This document shows, one piece after another, positions 1 through 9,638 of a stretch of DNA of 64,000 bases. Source of the DNA: Sarcomyxa edulis (Eukaryota > Basidiomycota > Agaricomycetes > Agaricales > Mycenaceae). The DNA lies in the NCBI GenBank assembly GCA_009761415.1, contig QUOL01000001.1, positions 3,906,001-3,970,000 on the forward strand, given 5' to 3'. The notes under the pieces are model-generated. The model was given only the letters and a program-made list of their open reading frames with translations, was not told the origin of the DNA and did not search any database. A program made the translations under genes and the position numbers. Each line of letters begins with the position of its first letter. The stretch's first letter is position 1.

Positions 1-451
1 CGTCTCGGAATGCCAGATGAACCACGATAGTGTGACATCAAATTCGAAGGAACAGGAGACACTCGTTACACATAACATTTTGTCCCTTGAGATTGGATAT
101 TGATCAGCCCAGGATATGATACAGCTAGATACGGATACAAAATATATGTATAGGTAGAATCAACCGTGACGCTTGCTCGAGAAAAGACGAATCACCCACA
201 TTCCACCAGAATGAGACGTCTTCAACACCTCCCCTCCCCTCCCCTTCGCGTGGTCGACCGGTGGGTGTGTACAATGCAATATGCATGACGATAATGGACA
301 GAAGCAAATGCCGCGCGTCGATCTGCCTATCGATGATTGGCGTTTCCCAAGAGATACAATATGCACACGAGCATGTGGGGGGTCGTCCCATGCCGATTGA
401 AATCCGTTTCCGAGTGAATGTCCATATTCCGCCTCTGAGCAGACAAAGTCT
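1..451. other. Intergenic / 3' flank, no gene seen
   Basis: No convincing gene is visible. The stretch is the 3' flank of the SRA-YDG gene that ends at 452. It holds a pyrimidine-rich run (C4T/C5T units) near 228-245. Short open frames here have no splice-site support. Confidence 0.5.
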
Positions 452-1915
452 TCACTCCTCGTCCGAGTCCTCCAACTTGATGATCTTCGAGTTCTTCCGA
501 AGATGTGTTGTGTGATGTTCCGATTTGATGTTGTTCCGGGTATAAGGGTGAAATTGCTTCGAGCGGGTATTGATAGCGTGGTATGGGTGGGGTCGTGTCG
601 ACGATCCGGCGAGGGGGGTGGAGTGGATGTGAGTTATGTCAGGTTTGGTTTCTTCTTCTTCTTCGTTGAGTTCTTCGTCGTCATTGTTGTGGATTGCTTC
701 ATCCTCGTCCACCTTCATATCCTCCCCATCTTCGCCATCATCCTTCCTGTGACCTTCGTCTTCGTCTTTCTCATCTTCCTCCTCCCCGAAGATCTCACGT
801 TCCAACTGCCTTTGATCCTCTTCGTCTCTCTTGACAGCGGTCGTTTCTGGGATGTCGGTCTGCAGTTTATTGACGTCACTCTTGACTTTCTTGATGGGGT
901 AGTTTGGTAAGGGTGGCTGGCCTTTCAGGCGCTGCGATGGAAAAGAAGTTCAGACGCGTCGGCAAAGTTTGAAAGAAGAAGACGTACTCGGAACTCGAAC
1001 CGACACATCATGTATCCTGCTTTCCCGCGCTCTCTCCAAGCGGAAACGACCTTGTAGAGACCGTCGTAACGATATCTGGATATATGATCGATTTAGCACG
1101 TCGAGGGAATGTTGAACAGAGGGGAAAGTGCTGACCCAGAAATTGGGGCGTACGTAGAGTTAGGATTCGGCCCTCGGACGACACGTACGGGGGTACCATG
1201 TATGCAAGACATCTGAAAAGGAGTTCAGGATTGTATCGACTACGTTCTCGGAAGACTCACCTTGAGTGCCTTGTTACCGTATACCCATTCCTGATCTCGG
1301 GCTTGTGGGCCTTCCCATAGCTATAGTGCATAGACTATTGTAAATTTGAGAGTGTATCTAGAAGTTCAAGATCACGTACCGTCTTTCCCTTGAGCTGATC
1401 CATCTTTGTTCCGGATGTATCACGACCACCTATAGATGAGATGACTTTCGTATCGGTTCTTAAGAGGGTGGCCTGCATGCATACCTTTACCTGTGAAGAG
1501 TCTGCCACTGGTATGAGAATACTGGAATCAGTCGTAAATCGAAGGGACTTACATGGTCTTTCCATAATCCGCATCGTCCGCATATCCTCCCGACCTATAC
1601 AAGCATTGTTCAATAACTCTGTAAAGACGGAATTGCTGGAAGACACGCACAGCACGATCGAATAAGCGCCATCAACGGCCGTCCCGTGTATTCCGCTTTG
1701 GAGAGGAGCATGTACACCAGCTTGACTACATTCAGCGCGATTGGGAAATGTCTTTCCAACGGGTACGCCTGGAATGTGCCCGTGTGTTTTGCTGTAGGAT
1801 CGAGGGTGATTAGGACAATAATAGGTTATGATAAGTTACTTATAAGGAGATTCGGCGCTACTTACGGATTGATGCCGGGCGCTCGTTCGATCTTGACCCC
1901 AGTGAAGGGTGCCAT
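452..1915 (-). CDS. SRA-YDG domain protein (UHRF/ORTHRUS-type methyl-DNA-binding fold)
   Basis: Seven or more exons splice into one frame from ATG at 1915 to TGA at 452. Read in order, they give PGVPVGKTFPNRAECSQAGV, then GIHGTAVDGAYSIVL, SGGYADDADYG, TGKGGRDTSGTKMDQLKGKT, LWEGPQARDQEWVYGNKALK, GTPVRVVRGPNPNSTYAPIS and YRYDGLYKVVSAWRERGK. These are the successive blocks of an SRA-YDG domain, including the YDG motif. SRA domains bind hemimethylated or methylated cytosine and act in the nucleus in DNA-methylation maintenance or heterochromatin. Here the domain fills most of the protein. It is followed by a Lys-rich segment and a very acidic tail (long Asp/Glu runs, encoded around 640-800). No RING, PHD or SET domain is seen, so a ubiquitin-ligase role cannot be assumed. 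One tiny exon, before the GGRD block, is the weakest part of the model. The family call is firm; the function is inferred. Confidence 0.87.
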
Positions 1916-2902
1916 TTTCTGTATTCGTCAGTTTATAGCAAAGAAAGGGAGATGTAGGACTTTGTTCAGAGATTCAATCAAGTTCGTCCACGAGGACGTA
2001 GGTGACAAATGTAGACGCAGGATAAGACGATTCTCGAATTTCCAAAACAAAAAAACGATGTCAACATCAACACGTGGTGTGACTCAGCGTGACTTCCGTT
2101 GATTTGTTTTCGGAAGACGTTCCGAAGACCGACTGTTGGTTGACTCCTCCGGTCAATTTGCGTTCAACTGCCAGGTCCATCACCAGTCCGCCATGTATCT
2201 CGATTTTTCTCTTCCACAAACCGTGTAGAGTTCCCGTGTCTCGATGTGGTTCTTGCTTCATGTTGGGCACGCGTTTCGAACATGTCTCGAGTGATCATAA
2301 CGACTTGTCGATCTTGTCGATGCAAACATTGTGTAATTTCTCCATGTTCCTAGAGCTGTGAGGTGCATTCAACTTTCTGGGAATTGGGACGTTTGTGTTG
2401 TACTCGATCAATATCGAGTTGGTCTCTTCCGGATCTCTGTTGATCGCCCATGCTAACAATTTCTGATAACGGACTTGTGATGGTGTCGTTATCACTGATG
2501 TTCTGTTGTCTGCTGTCACCGACGCGTAGTTACGGATGATCGATGATCGAAGCTGGTCTGTGTCTCCGCGCTCCGGTATGTATCGAACACTATTACCTGA
2601 ATAGGCAATCCTTGATCAGTCACGCTTGGATCACCGCTTGGTTTTCTGGACGTCTTGCTTGAAGAGGCTATTCAGACAGCCAACTAGGTAAGCACAATTA
2701 ATATACATGCCTTATCATTGGATCCACTCATCGATAACGCTTGGGCGGCCCTTTTTCCCGTAACGGAAATTTCCACCAGTGCCACCTCGCGCTTTGGACC
2801 TCCTCGCGGATTCGTATAAATAAGCGTGACACCCCACTCTCATCTCTTACCTTTATACTTCCACCACCCCCACCTCAAACATATCTCAAAACCCTCAACA
2901 AC
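1916..2902. other. Divergent intergenic region with an unassigned minus-strand frame
   Basis: This lies between the starts of the SRA-YDG gene (-) and the AT-hook-like gene (+), so it should hold both promoters. On the minus strand, 2519 down to 2067 is one reading frame of about 150 codons broken by a single TGA at about 2295. I do not recognise its product. It could be a decayed small gene or chance. A TATA box for the plus-strand gene is listed separately. Confidence 0.4.
2815..2823 (+). promoter_or_regulatory. TATA box of the downstream AT-hook-like gene
   Basis: TATAAATAA lies 80 bp upstream of the ATG at 2903 in a pyrimidine-rich leader, a typical fungal core-promoter spacing. Confidence 0.6.
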
Positions 2903-5066
2903 ATGTCTCAAATGCAGGTGCGTCGTCGAGTATCTCCTCATTCGCTTACTTGCTTACTTACTGACTACACGACTTCCTTCCTCTCAATGTCAACCATGGA
3001 CAGGAAATCGACTGGACCGCGACAGCCGCTGGACATTTCAGCCAACTCCAAGGATCTCCCACTTCCGACGCGTACGCTGATAACTACGGAACGTCCGTCG
3101 CTGCCGCTGCCACTGCCAACACCGGTGGAGTGGCACCAGGTCAACGCCAGACAGTCAGGTTCAACCTAACTGGTGTAGATACTGATCAAGGGGACATCGA
3201 CATGGAGGCCCCTCCTGGCTCGAGCGTTATCGCGTCTGATTCGGGACACCAGAGGCTAGAACATGACGCTCCCCAGACCGATCTCGATATGGATGAAATG
3301 CAGCCACTCGGTCCAGCGCCTGTGAGTTACCTTCCTAATATCCACCCCACCCACAAATTATATACGAACATGAACGGGTTTATTTTCACAGTCGGCGGAA
3401 GCGTGGGCGGGCCATAACGCACCACTTTTGACAGATTATGCTACTCGTGAGCTTGAACCTTGGTTATTGCCGAAGGTTGATGTGCATGTATGTCGTTCAT
3501 TGCATGGACGTTCTTTTGGTTACTCACGAAGACCGTTGTAATTTTGAAGTTGAACGAGCCTACGCAGTTCGTACTCGGTACCTTGAAAATGTTATTAAAT
3601 CGTGATTCCGAGGACGACATCATGACTATGCATCCTAGTCGGATCCTCCCCCCTCAATTGCTAGAGGACTATATCGACCTTCCTGCTTGGTCTAGAGAGT
3701 ATCTTCGAGGTCGCTTTGGGCAGGTTGAGCTTGATGATAAGATTCCCGCTGTGAGTGTTCATGTTCCTTGTCATTCTGGCGAATGACGCTGACTCTTGCG
3801 TGTCGTTCACGTTGGCTAGTTGTTCACCAATGTCACAAACAATTTCTACGAGGCGCAGATTTGTCTGTTCGATATGCTATCCAAACGAGCACTCGAGAAC
3901 ATGGAGCGCCGCCGTGGGATACAGCTGGATGTGACTGATTTTGCGTTTGGTATTGGTGAGTTTTTGTTTTGCTTGTTTTGTTAGCACGTTGCATGCTGAG
4001 TATCATCGTATAGACATGGAAATGACCCAAGAACTGCCATTCATCGCCAACGCCAATTTGCGAGTCCGCGAGACTGCGAAAAGTGTGCGACCCGAACCCC
4101 AACCCGAAGGTGAGCTACATAGTTTTCTTCCCTGTCTTATCAGTATTCCTGACTCTTGACTCTGAAGCTATGGTTGTAGAGCTTACCATCAACTCGAGAC
4201 CGAAAGCTAAACCTGAACCGTACACCACACGAGCCGGCCGCGAAACTAAACCTGCCTCTAGAGGAGTACACACGCTCCAAGAACAGAAAGCGATTGATGA
4301 CGGTCTCGTTGAAGATGAACTTGATTCCTCGAGCTCGGCGATGCAGTCGCCGAGGAAAAAGGCGAAGACGGCGGCAACCACAGCTCGTGCGACAGGTAGC
4401 TCTACACCTCGGGGACGCCCACGTGGAAGCGGACGGGCAACAAACGTTACTGGTCGTGATCGTGCCAGTGGTCGCGCTCGCACTCGTGCCCGAGCTCGTG
4501 GTGGTGCGGCAAACTCCATGCCTGCAAACGCGATAAGTGGACCAAGTGCTAGTGCCAGTACTAGTGTCGTCGACCCTTCCAGCGTTGTTACTTCGTTGGA
4601 GATCAAAGCTGAAGCGGCGTCTGGTACTTCCATCCCGGGTGGTCCTCTGGAGGCGAACGAGCACGCTGGCACTACTCAAGACGACCAGGCCACTTTTATT
4701 CCGGGTGGTCCTTTGGACACGAACGAGCATGCTGGCACTACTCAAGACGATCAGGCCATGTTGGTTTTGGACTCGGTCACGGTGGCTGATCCGAGTCCGT
4801 CTATCGCGATTCAGCCTCAACCCGTCGCAGGACCCTCGACCTCATCTGCATCTGATGTACCTACTCCGACTTTCGCTCCGGATTTTACCCCTGCAACTTC
4901 CCAGCCGACTGAGCACGGCGGTTCCGACAAGAAGAAGAGGGAGTGGGATGCATGGATGGCCCCGGTTAGTTCGTCTTACTGGGATGATCCTATGGCTGAG
5001 GCGATGGAAGAGGATCCCTTCGGGGGCTTCGATGCCGTCAGGGACTCTCGGGATTGGGAGATATAG
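2903..5066 (+). CDS. Unrecognised nuclear-type protein with AT-hook-like basic region
   Basis: I do not recognise the family. ATG at 2903 opens a five-codon exon (MSQMQ) followed by GTGCG. Six further exons join in phase across 3004-3321, 3392-about 3487, a long central exon ending at about 3750, two short ones, and a last exon from about 4180 to the stop at 5064-5066. The N-terminal half is acidic and probably globular (EPWLLPKVDVH, LPAWSREYLRGRFGQVELDD, NFYEAQICLFDMLSKRALEN). The C-terminal half is low-complexity. It contains an AT-hook-like stretch (PRGRPRGSGR), alternating Arg-Ala/Gly, and two back-to-back copies of a 22-residue unit beginning IPGGPL. The protein ends in an acidic WDDPMAEAMEEDPFGGFD tail. 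The composition suggests a chromatin- or RNA-associated protein, but that is inference. Two long minus-strand frames over 4115-4820 are shadows of this exon. Confidence 0.72.
4632..4763 (+). repeat. Two-copy 66-bp in-frame tandem repeat
   Basis: Units at 4632-4697 and 4698-4763 encode near-identical 22-residue blocks (IPGGPLEANEHAGTTQDDQ and IPGGPLDTNEHAGTTQDDQ). Changes between the units are few and keep the frame, so this is a coding minisatellite in the disordered C-terminal half. Confidence 0.85.
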
Positions 5067-5425
5067 ATGGATATGAACGCGTTTGTTCCCTTTTGTTGGG
5101 ATTGGTTGATGTATCTCTTTGTAATGTGTTGTGTCCCCTATGCCTACTTATGCTGTATGAATATGAATGATCTGTTACGATTTTGATTTTGATGAACCTG
5201 TTGGGTGTCTCTTGTTATAGATTCAGATCGTACTACTCTTAATTGCTCACATTGCAGATTCCACACTGACCAGCGTAAGTATCGTAATCATCTGTAAATT
5301 ACTTATGTGGCTCAGTGGCGTTATTTGGGATCCAAGGCCTTGCCAAACGCACTTGTCGCTTCTTGCCGAAATGTATTCTTCCAGACTCCCACCTCTAGCT
5401 CTCGCACTCGGATGTCCACCAAACG
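5067..5425. other. Intergenic region between two plus-strand genes
   Basis: AT-rich sequence. It should carry the 3' end of the AT-hook-like gene and the promoter of the F-box gene. I see no additional gene. Confidence 0.5.
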
Positions 5426-7557
5426 ATGCTACAACTACCAGCCGAACTGACAATCACCATCCTCTCCCACCTCCCACTAACCTCCTTATCAACCCTCCAC
5501 CAACTCTCCAAAGCCTGGTCCCACTTCCTCCAAGTCAACGAAGAACAGATATACCGACATGCAGCGAGTAAACATGGATGGATCCCGTCTCCGCGGTATG
5601 CTTTTGGAGAGTTGGATGCTTTGTATTCGGGGAAGGCGTTGAGGGGTGTTGATGGGTGGAAGGCCTTTTGTGAGTGCGGATAGTAATACTCTCATTGGCA
5701 GTCTCAGCTCACTCAGTTCGTAATCATAGGTCGTAATCGTATCCTCATCAACCAAAGTTGGAAAGGCCCAGGACCTTCTCATGCAACACTCCTCGAATCC
5801 ATACCCACATCCCGCCCCGTCCACCGCATCAAAGTCGACGAAAAAGCAGGATACGTGATAACCACTTCTAGTAAAGGTGGGATCGATGTTGCGGATTTGG
5901 GGACCGATGAGGTTTTGTGGGCGTTACCCAAGGTGCGTTCACATATTAGCGAGTTGGATTCTGATCATGAGATTTGATTTGACACTTGACTTCCCACTGC
6001 ACAGAAACACGTCCCCCGATGGGCGCACTGCGAATACGATAATGGATTCCTCATCTTCGATCGTCGTCCCGGGAACGCAAAAGAAGTATGGATTTCCCTC
6101 GACCATGACACTCCCAATCCCAGTCCTAACCCCCTCGATCATTGCCCATCATCACCCCCCGATGCAGCTCAACACCGCGCACAAGCCCACGCAGACGACG
6201 CGTTTGTCCGCGGGGGACATGATCTTAGTACTAGACGGGGCCGATTCCGACCATGGGCTCTCCTAACCGCACCAGAACCCACCCGCGCCTTCCGATTCGT
6301 ATTCCCCACTCTGGTGGTTCTATCAGATACCACAGCTTATTTGTGGGATATACGCACTGGGGAGATCTCGGAGACTATTCCAGACCTCCAAAAAAACCGT
6401 GATGGGGGGAGGACGCTGGGATCGATCAATTATGTAGAGGTTAGCGAGCGGTATGTGTTTGTGTGTGGGGTTAACCTTCTTCGGGTGTTCTCCCGTGGTG
6501 GTGGGGCGTGCGTATTGGATATCCCGTCGACGCAGAATTCGTATGCGGATGTAAGGCTGGAGTTGTGTCCTACTGTGGCTGAGGTATCGAGGAAGGCACG
6601 GGGAGTGGGTGCTGCGTTGGTACCGCATGAATTGAAACGAAGGGATCCGTCTCGGGAGACGGTAGGTGAGATTTGGGATCAGTTCATTGCTGGTGCGTGC
6701 ATACATAATCGTATCGTGTTCTGACGTCCTTATCTTACCCCCTTCCCCCTCCCCTTCCCTTCCAATAGTCCACATATCCCCCTGCACAACCCACCTCCTC
6801 GCCCTCCTAAAAGGTTCCATCCTCCTCGTCATCTACGACTTTGAGAGAATCATCAGGGGGGAAGTGACTCTGTGGGAAACGGCGGTGCAGATTCAGTTGG
6901 GACCTGCGTATTGGTGTTCGAGGTATTTGGCTGTTGGGGGTGCGGGTGCGGGTGCGGGTGCGGGTGGGGAGGGTGGGAGGGTTGGTGTTGCGGTTGCGGT
7001 TGCTACGGTGCGTTTTTGAGTGTTTGCGGTTCAGTTTGAATGCACATTGATTGATTGGATGTACAGGGTTCAGGAATATTCATAGTCCAGCTACCCCCCT
7101 CTCCCTCCACCTCCACCTCCACCTCCACCTTTACTCCTCAAAACCCCCCTCCCCGCGTCACAGTGACAGTCTCACGTCTCGCCTGCTGTTACGATGAAGA
7201 TTCCCTTCGGGGGATAAGTTGTTTACAGATGAGCGATACGGGGGTTTATGTGAATTGGGATCGCCTTGCCGTCCTCGATAGCGATAGCGATAATGATACC
7301 GACGGCAGGATTAATGAGTTGCTCGTTAATCCGCCGGAGAGTTATTTCCGTGCGTGCATCCCATAACACCTATCTCGTAAGGGGGAATAGGATTAATCAC
7401 TGACGAAGTATCTCTTGTAGGCCTGCCGAATAGAACGACAGTCATTCTGACGGACGATATCCAGATGGGACCGCCGGTTGAGGGGAATTGTACGGTTCTG
7501 TGTGTTGATATGTTCCCGGAGGATGAGGGTGGGGATGAAGATGAGGCGACTTTGTAA
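5426..7557 (+). CDS. F-box protein with WD-like beta-strand repeats
   Basis: The ATG at 5426 immediately starts an F-box (LPAELTITILSHLPLTSLST, then LHQLSKAWSHFLQ). This would dock on Skp1 in an SCF ubiquitin ligase. The post-F-box segment (QIYRHAASKHGW, GRNRILINQSWKGPGPS) resembles fungal F-box/WD proteins. Degenerate WD-like strands follow (VHRIKVDEKAGYVITTSSKG, TTAYLWDIRTGE, YVFVCGVNLLRVFSRGG, VYDFERIIRGEVTLWE read as strand plus WD-type ending), so a beta-propeller substrate receptor is likely. Six exons join cleanly, and the last runs from the intron before 7422 to TAA at 7555-7557 (acidic EDEGGDEDEATL end). The sequence near 6940-7000 encodes an Ala/Gly run from GGTGCG repeats, and 7095-7130 encodes a Ser/Thr run. 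The substrate is unknown. It is convergent with the CIR_N gene, with only 93 bp between the stops. Confidence 0.78.
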
Positions 7558-7650
7558 TGTACAGGAATGATACACTCGATGAATACAATGAACAAGGAAT
7601 ACAGAATACAGAACACATGCAGAGACAGTAAAAAAGCAAACGCGACTACG

Positions 7651-8737
7651 TCACCACCGTCTATCCCTACCCCTATCCCTATCCCCTCTCCCTCTATCAC
7701 CCCCACCCGGCCCCCACCCTCTCTCCCTCTCCCTCCTCCTCTCCCTCCCCCGATGCGCCTCCTCAACTTCTCGCCGATTGAACACGTCTCCGTACCCACC
7801 GTCCATCCCACCGTGGACAGTACTAGGCGTCTCACTCCCCCTCCCCCCCATCTCACGTCTCTTCCGCCGTATGAGGTCTAATGCGCGTTCGCGTTCGGAG
7901 AGTTCACGCGTGAGTCGGGCGTGTATTTCTGGGGGTTCGTTGGGGGTGGGGGTGGGTGGGAGGCGGAGACGGTATTTGTTGGTGGTGGGAAGGCTTGATG
8001 AAGCGGAAGAACGAGAGGCGAGTGCGAGTTGGTGAGTGATGGATGTTAGTGGGTCGTGTATTGATTGACGGGCTAGGTCTCGTTTTCTGTGTAGGTAACG
8101 TGTTAGCTATATCCTACTATATCTGTGATAGAACGGGGACGGAGATGGGGTTAGGTAGCACGCACCGTTTCTCATCTATAATCTCTTTGTCTTTGTCGAC
8201 TATTCGTTCCGAGTACCATGGTTTGAGATCTTTCGCGGACGGTGCTAATGGGAACCCTTTTTCTGTTTCTATGGGTTCGGTCTTTTTTGTTGTGGTGCGG
8301 ATTGCGGATGATATCGCATTCTGAGATAGAGATTCAACATTTAATAGGTAAAAGTGTGAATGAACAGCCGAACGTACATGTTCCAGATCCTCGAAGAAAT
8401 TGATGTGGCCAGCTGTGGTGGGTAAAGATGCGGGTTGAGCTGTTCCTCCGGTCGTGATCTCTTTCTCCCTCTCCTTTCCCTTCTTGCTATGATTCGTGCC
8501 AGCACGTTCCCGTAATCTGTCGATACGTGCCTCTGAATCCTACGTGTCCCCCGATTAAACGACGATACTAAGTAAGCTCGAACTAGTACGTGTGAATGGA
8601 CTCACAGCTAACATCATCCTCCCCTCCTCCTTCGCCTCTTTCAGCCTTGCTTCCTCTTCATCCTGTCGGACTTTTTCGATGTTGTCACGGCGGTATGGGT
8701 GGTATGATTTGTGGTGTGCGATGTTGAGTTTTCCCAT
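7651..8737 (-). CDS. CIR_N-domain protein, LENG1-like
   Basis: The N-terminus from ATG 8737 is MGKLNIAHHKSYHPYRRDNI followed by EKVRQDEEEARLKEAKEEGR and, across an intron, DSEARIDRLRERAG. This is the signature of the CIR_N domain as found in LENG1-type proteins and related spliceosome-associated factors (HHKSWHPYN followed by acidic/Arg coiled coil). The next exons give HINFFEDLEH, GFPLAPSAKDLKPWYSERI and RDLARQSIHDPLTSITHQLA. The C-terminus (ERERALDLIRRKRREMGG, then RD/RG repeats) is a basic, RS-like tail ending in DRRW. A nuclear, RNA-processing-associated role is known only for relatives; it is inferred here. About four introns are used. Long frames on the opposite strand over 7326-7881 are shadows of its repetitive tail. 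Confidence 0.82.
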
Positions 8738-9638
8738 GATGATGGTGGTATCGTGTCACTAGTACTGGTAAAGGCTGCGATGGGAAATGGAGATGGGAGG
8801 AAGACGATGAGTACTGGTGTGTGAATTTGAAGGTGTCTGGAGGAGACTGAGGGCATCACGTACGGGTCTGGAGGAGTTGCCTGCTTCATACAGGGATTCG
8901 GAGGTGTCTAAAGTTGGTAATTCTGGCCAGTTGTTCGGAACGGCGAAGTGACCAAAAAATATTCAGGATTTCTTTCGATTTTCTGCAAAGTGACTGCCCC
9001 GTCCGGCATCTTCGGTCCGCAATGTCACCGGTCTACAGGAGCAAATACCGGCACGACTATTTTTATCCCGGCACCAGTCCGGCACCTCACCAGTCCCACG
9101 ATGAGTCTGACTCCTCGATGTCCTCCACTTCTATAGCCTCCGTATCCACAGCAGCTGGTCACAAGGAGGTCTATCTTCGGTCGCTGATTGAAATGTCTCC
9201 GCGCTAGCTGCCGACAATTGCAAGCGTCTGACTAATCGAATGCAACCACCAACCACTGGATCCGATGGCTTGACATTGCAATTTCACGTCAGGTTCGGCC
9301 TTGACACTGTGCGCAAGTTTGGGAGATTTTGGCAGGGTATAAAGCCTATCAATCCGTCATTTATTCTTTGTCAGTTGACTACGTTCTACCACATTCCCCC
9401 TCTGGATCTCCTCCAGGAGTTTCTGGGAGTCTGGGGAGCGGAAACCATCCGAAATTCCGACCTGGTCCCCGTCTCGTCTTTTCGGCATCCCACGTGACAT
9501 GTATTTTAGTGTCGTGTGCCGTCATTTGGGTATTGTCACCGAAGGGTGGCTTCCGAGTGCGTTCACAATGTGTTATAAGGTAGATCTCAAGGCACTGGCT
9601 GTCTTCTTCGTATTCCTCCTTTCTACAAGACGATTTTC
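8738..9638. other. Divergent intergenic region
   Basis: About 900 bp lie between the starts of the CIR_N gene (-) and the MFS gene (+). There are TATA-like strings at 9338-9344 (TATAAAG) and near 9573 (TTATAAG, about 65 bp before the MFS ATG). Several 60-100 codon frames are present, but none has splice-site or motif support. Confidence 0.45.

Noticed and set aside
2067..2519. Minus-strand frame of about 150 codons with one internal TGA.
   Set aside because: No start or splice support, no recognised motif, and it lies in a divergent promoter region. Kept only as a note.
4115..4820. Minus-strand frames of 185 and 226 codons.
   Set aside because: Antisense shadows of the low-complexity final exon of the AT-hook-like gene; the plus strand has the splice chain.
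7326..7856. Second minus-strand frame of 176 codons rich in Gly/Arg.
   Set aside because: An off-frame reading of the repetitive Arg-rich tail of the CIR_N gene and the 3' end of the F-box gene.
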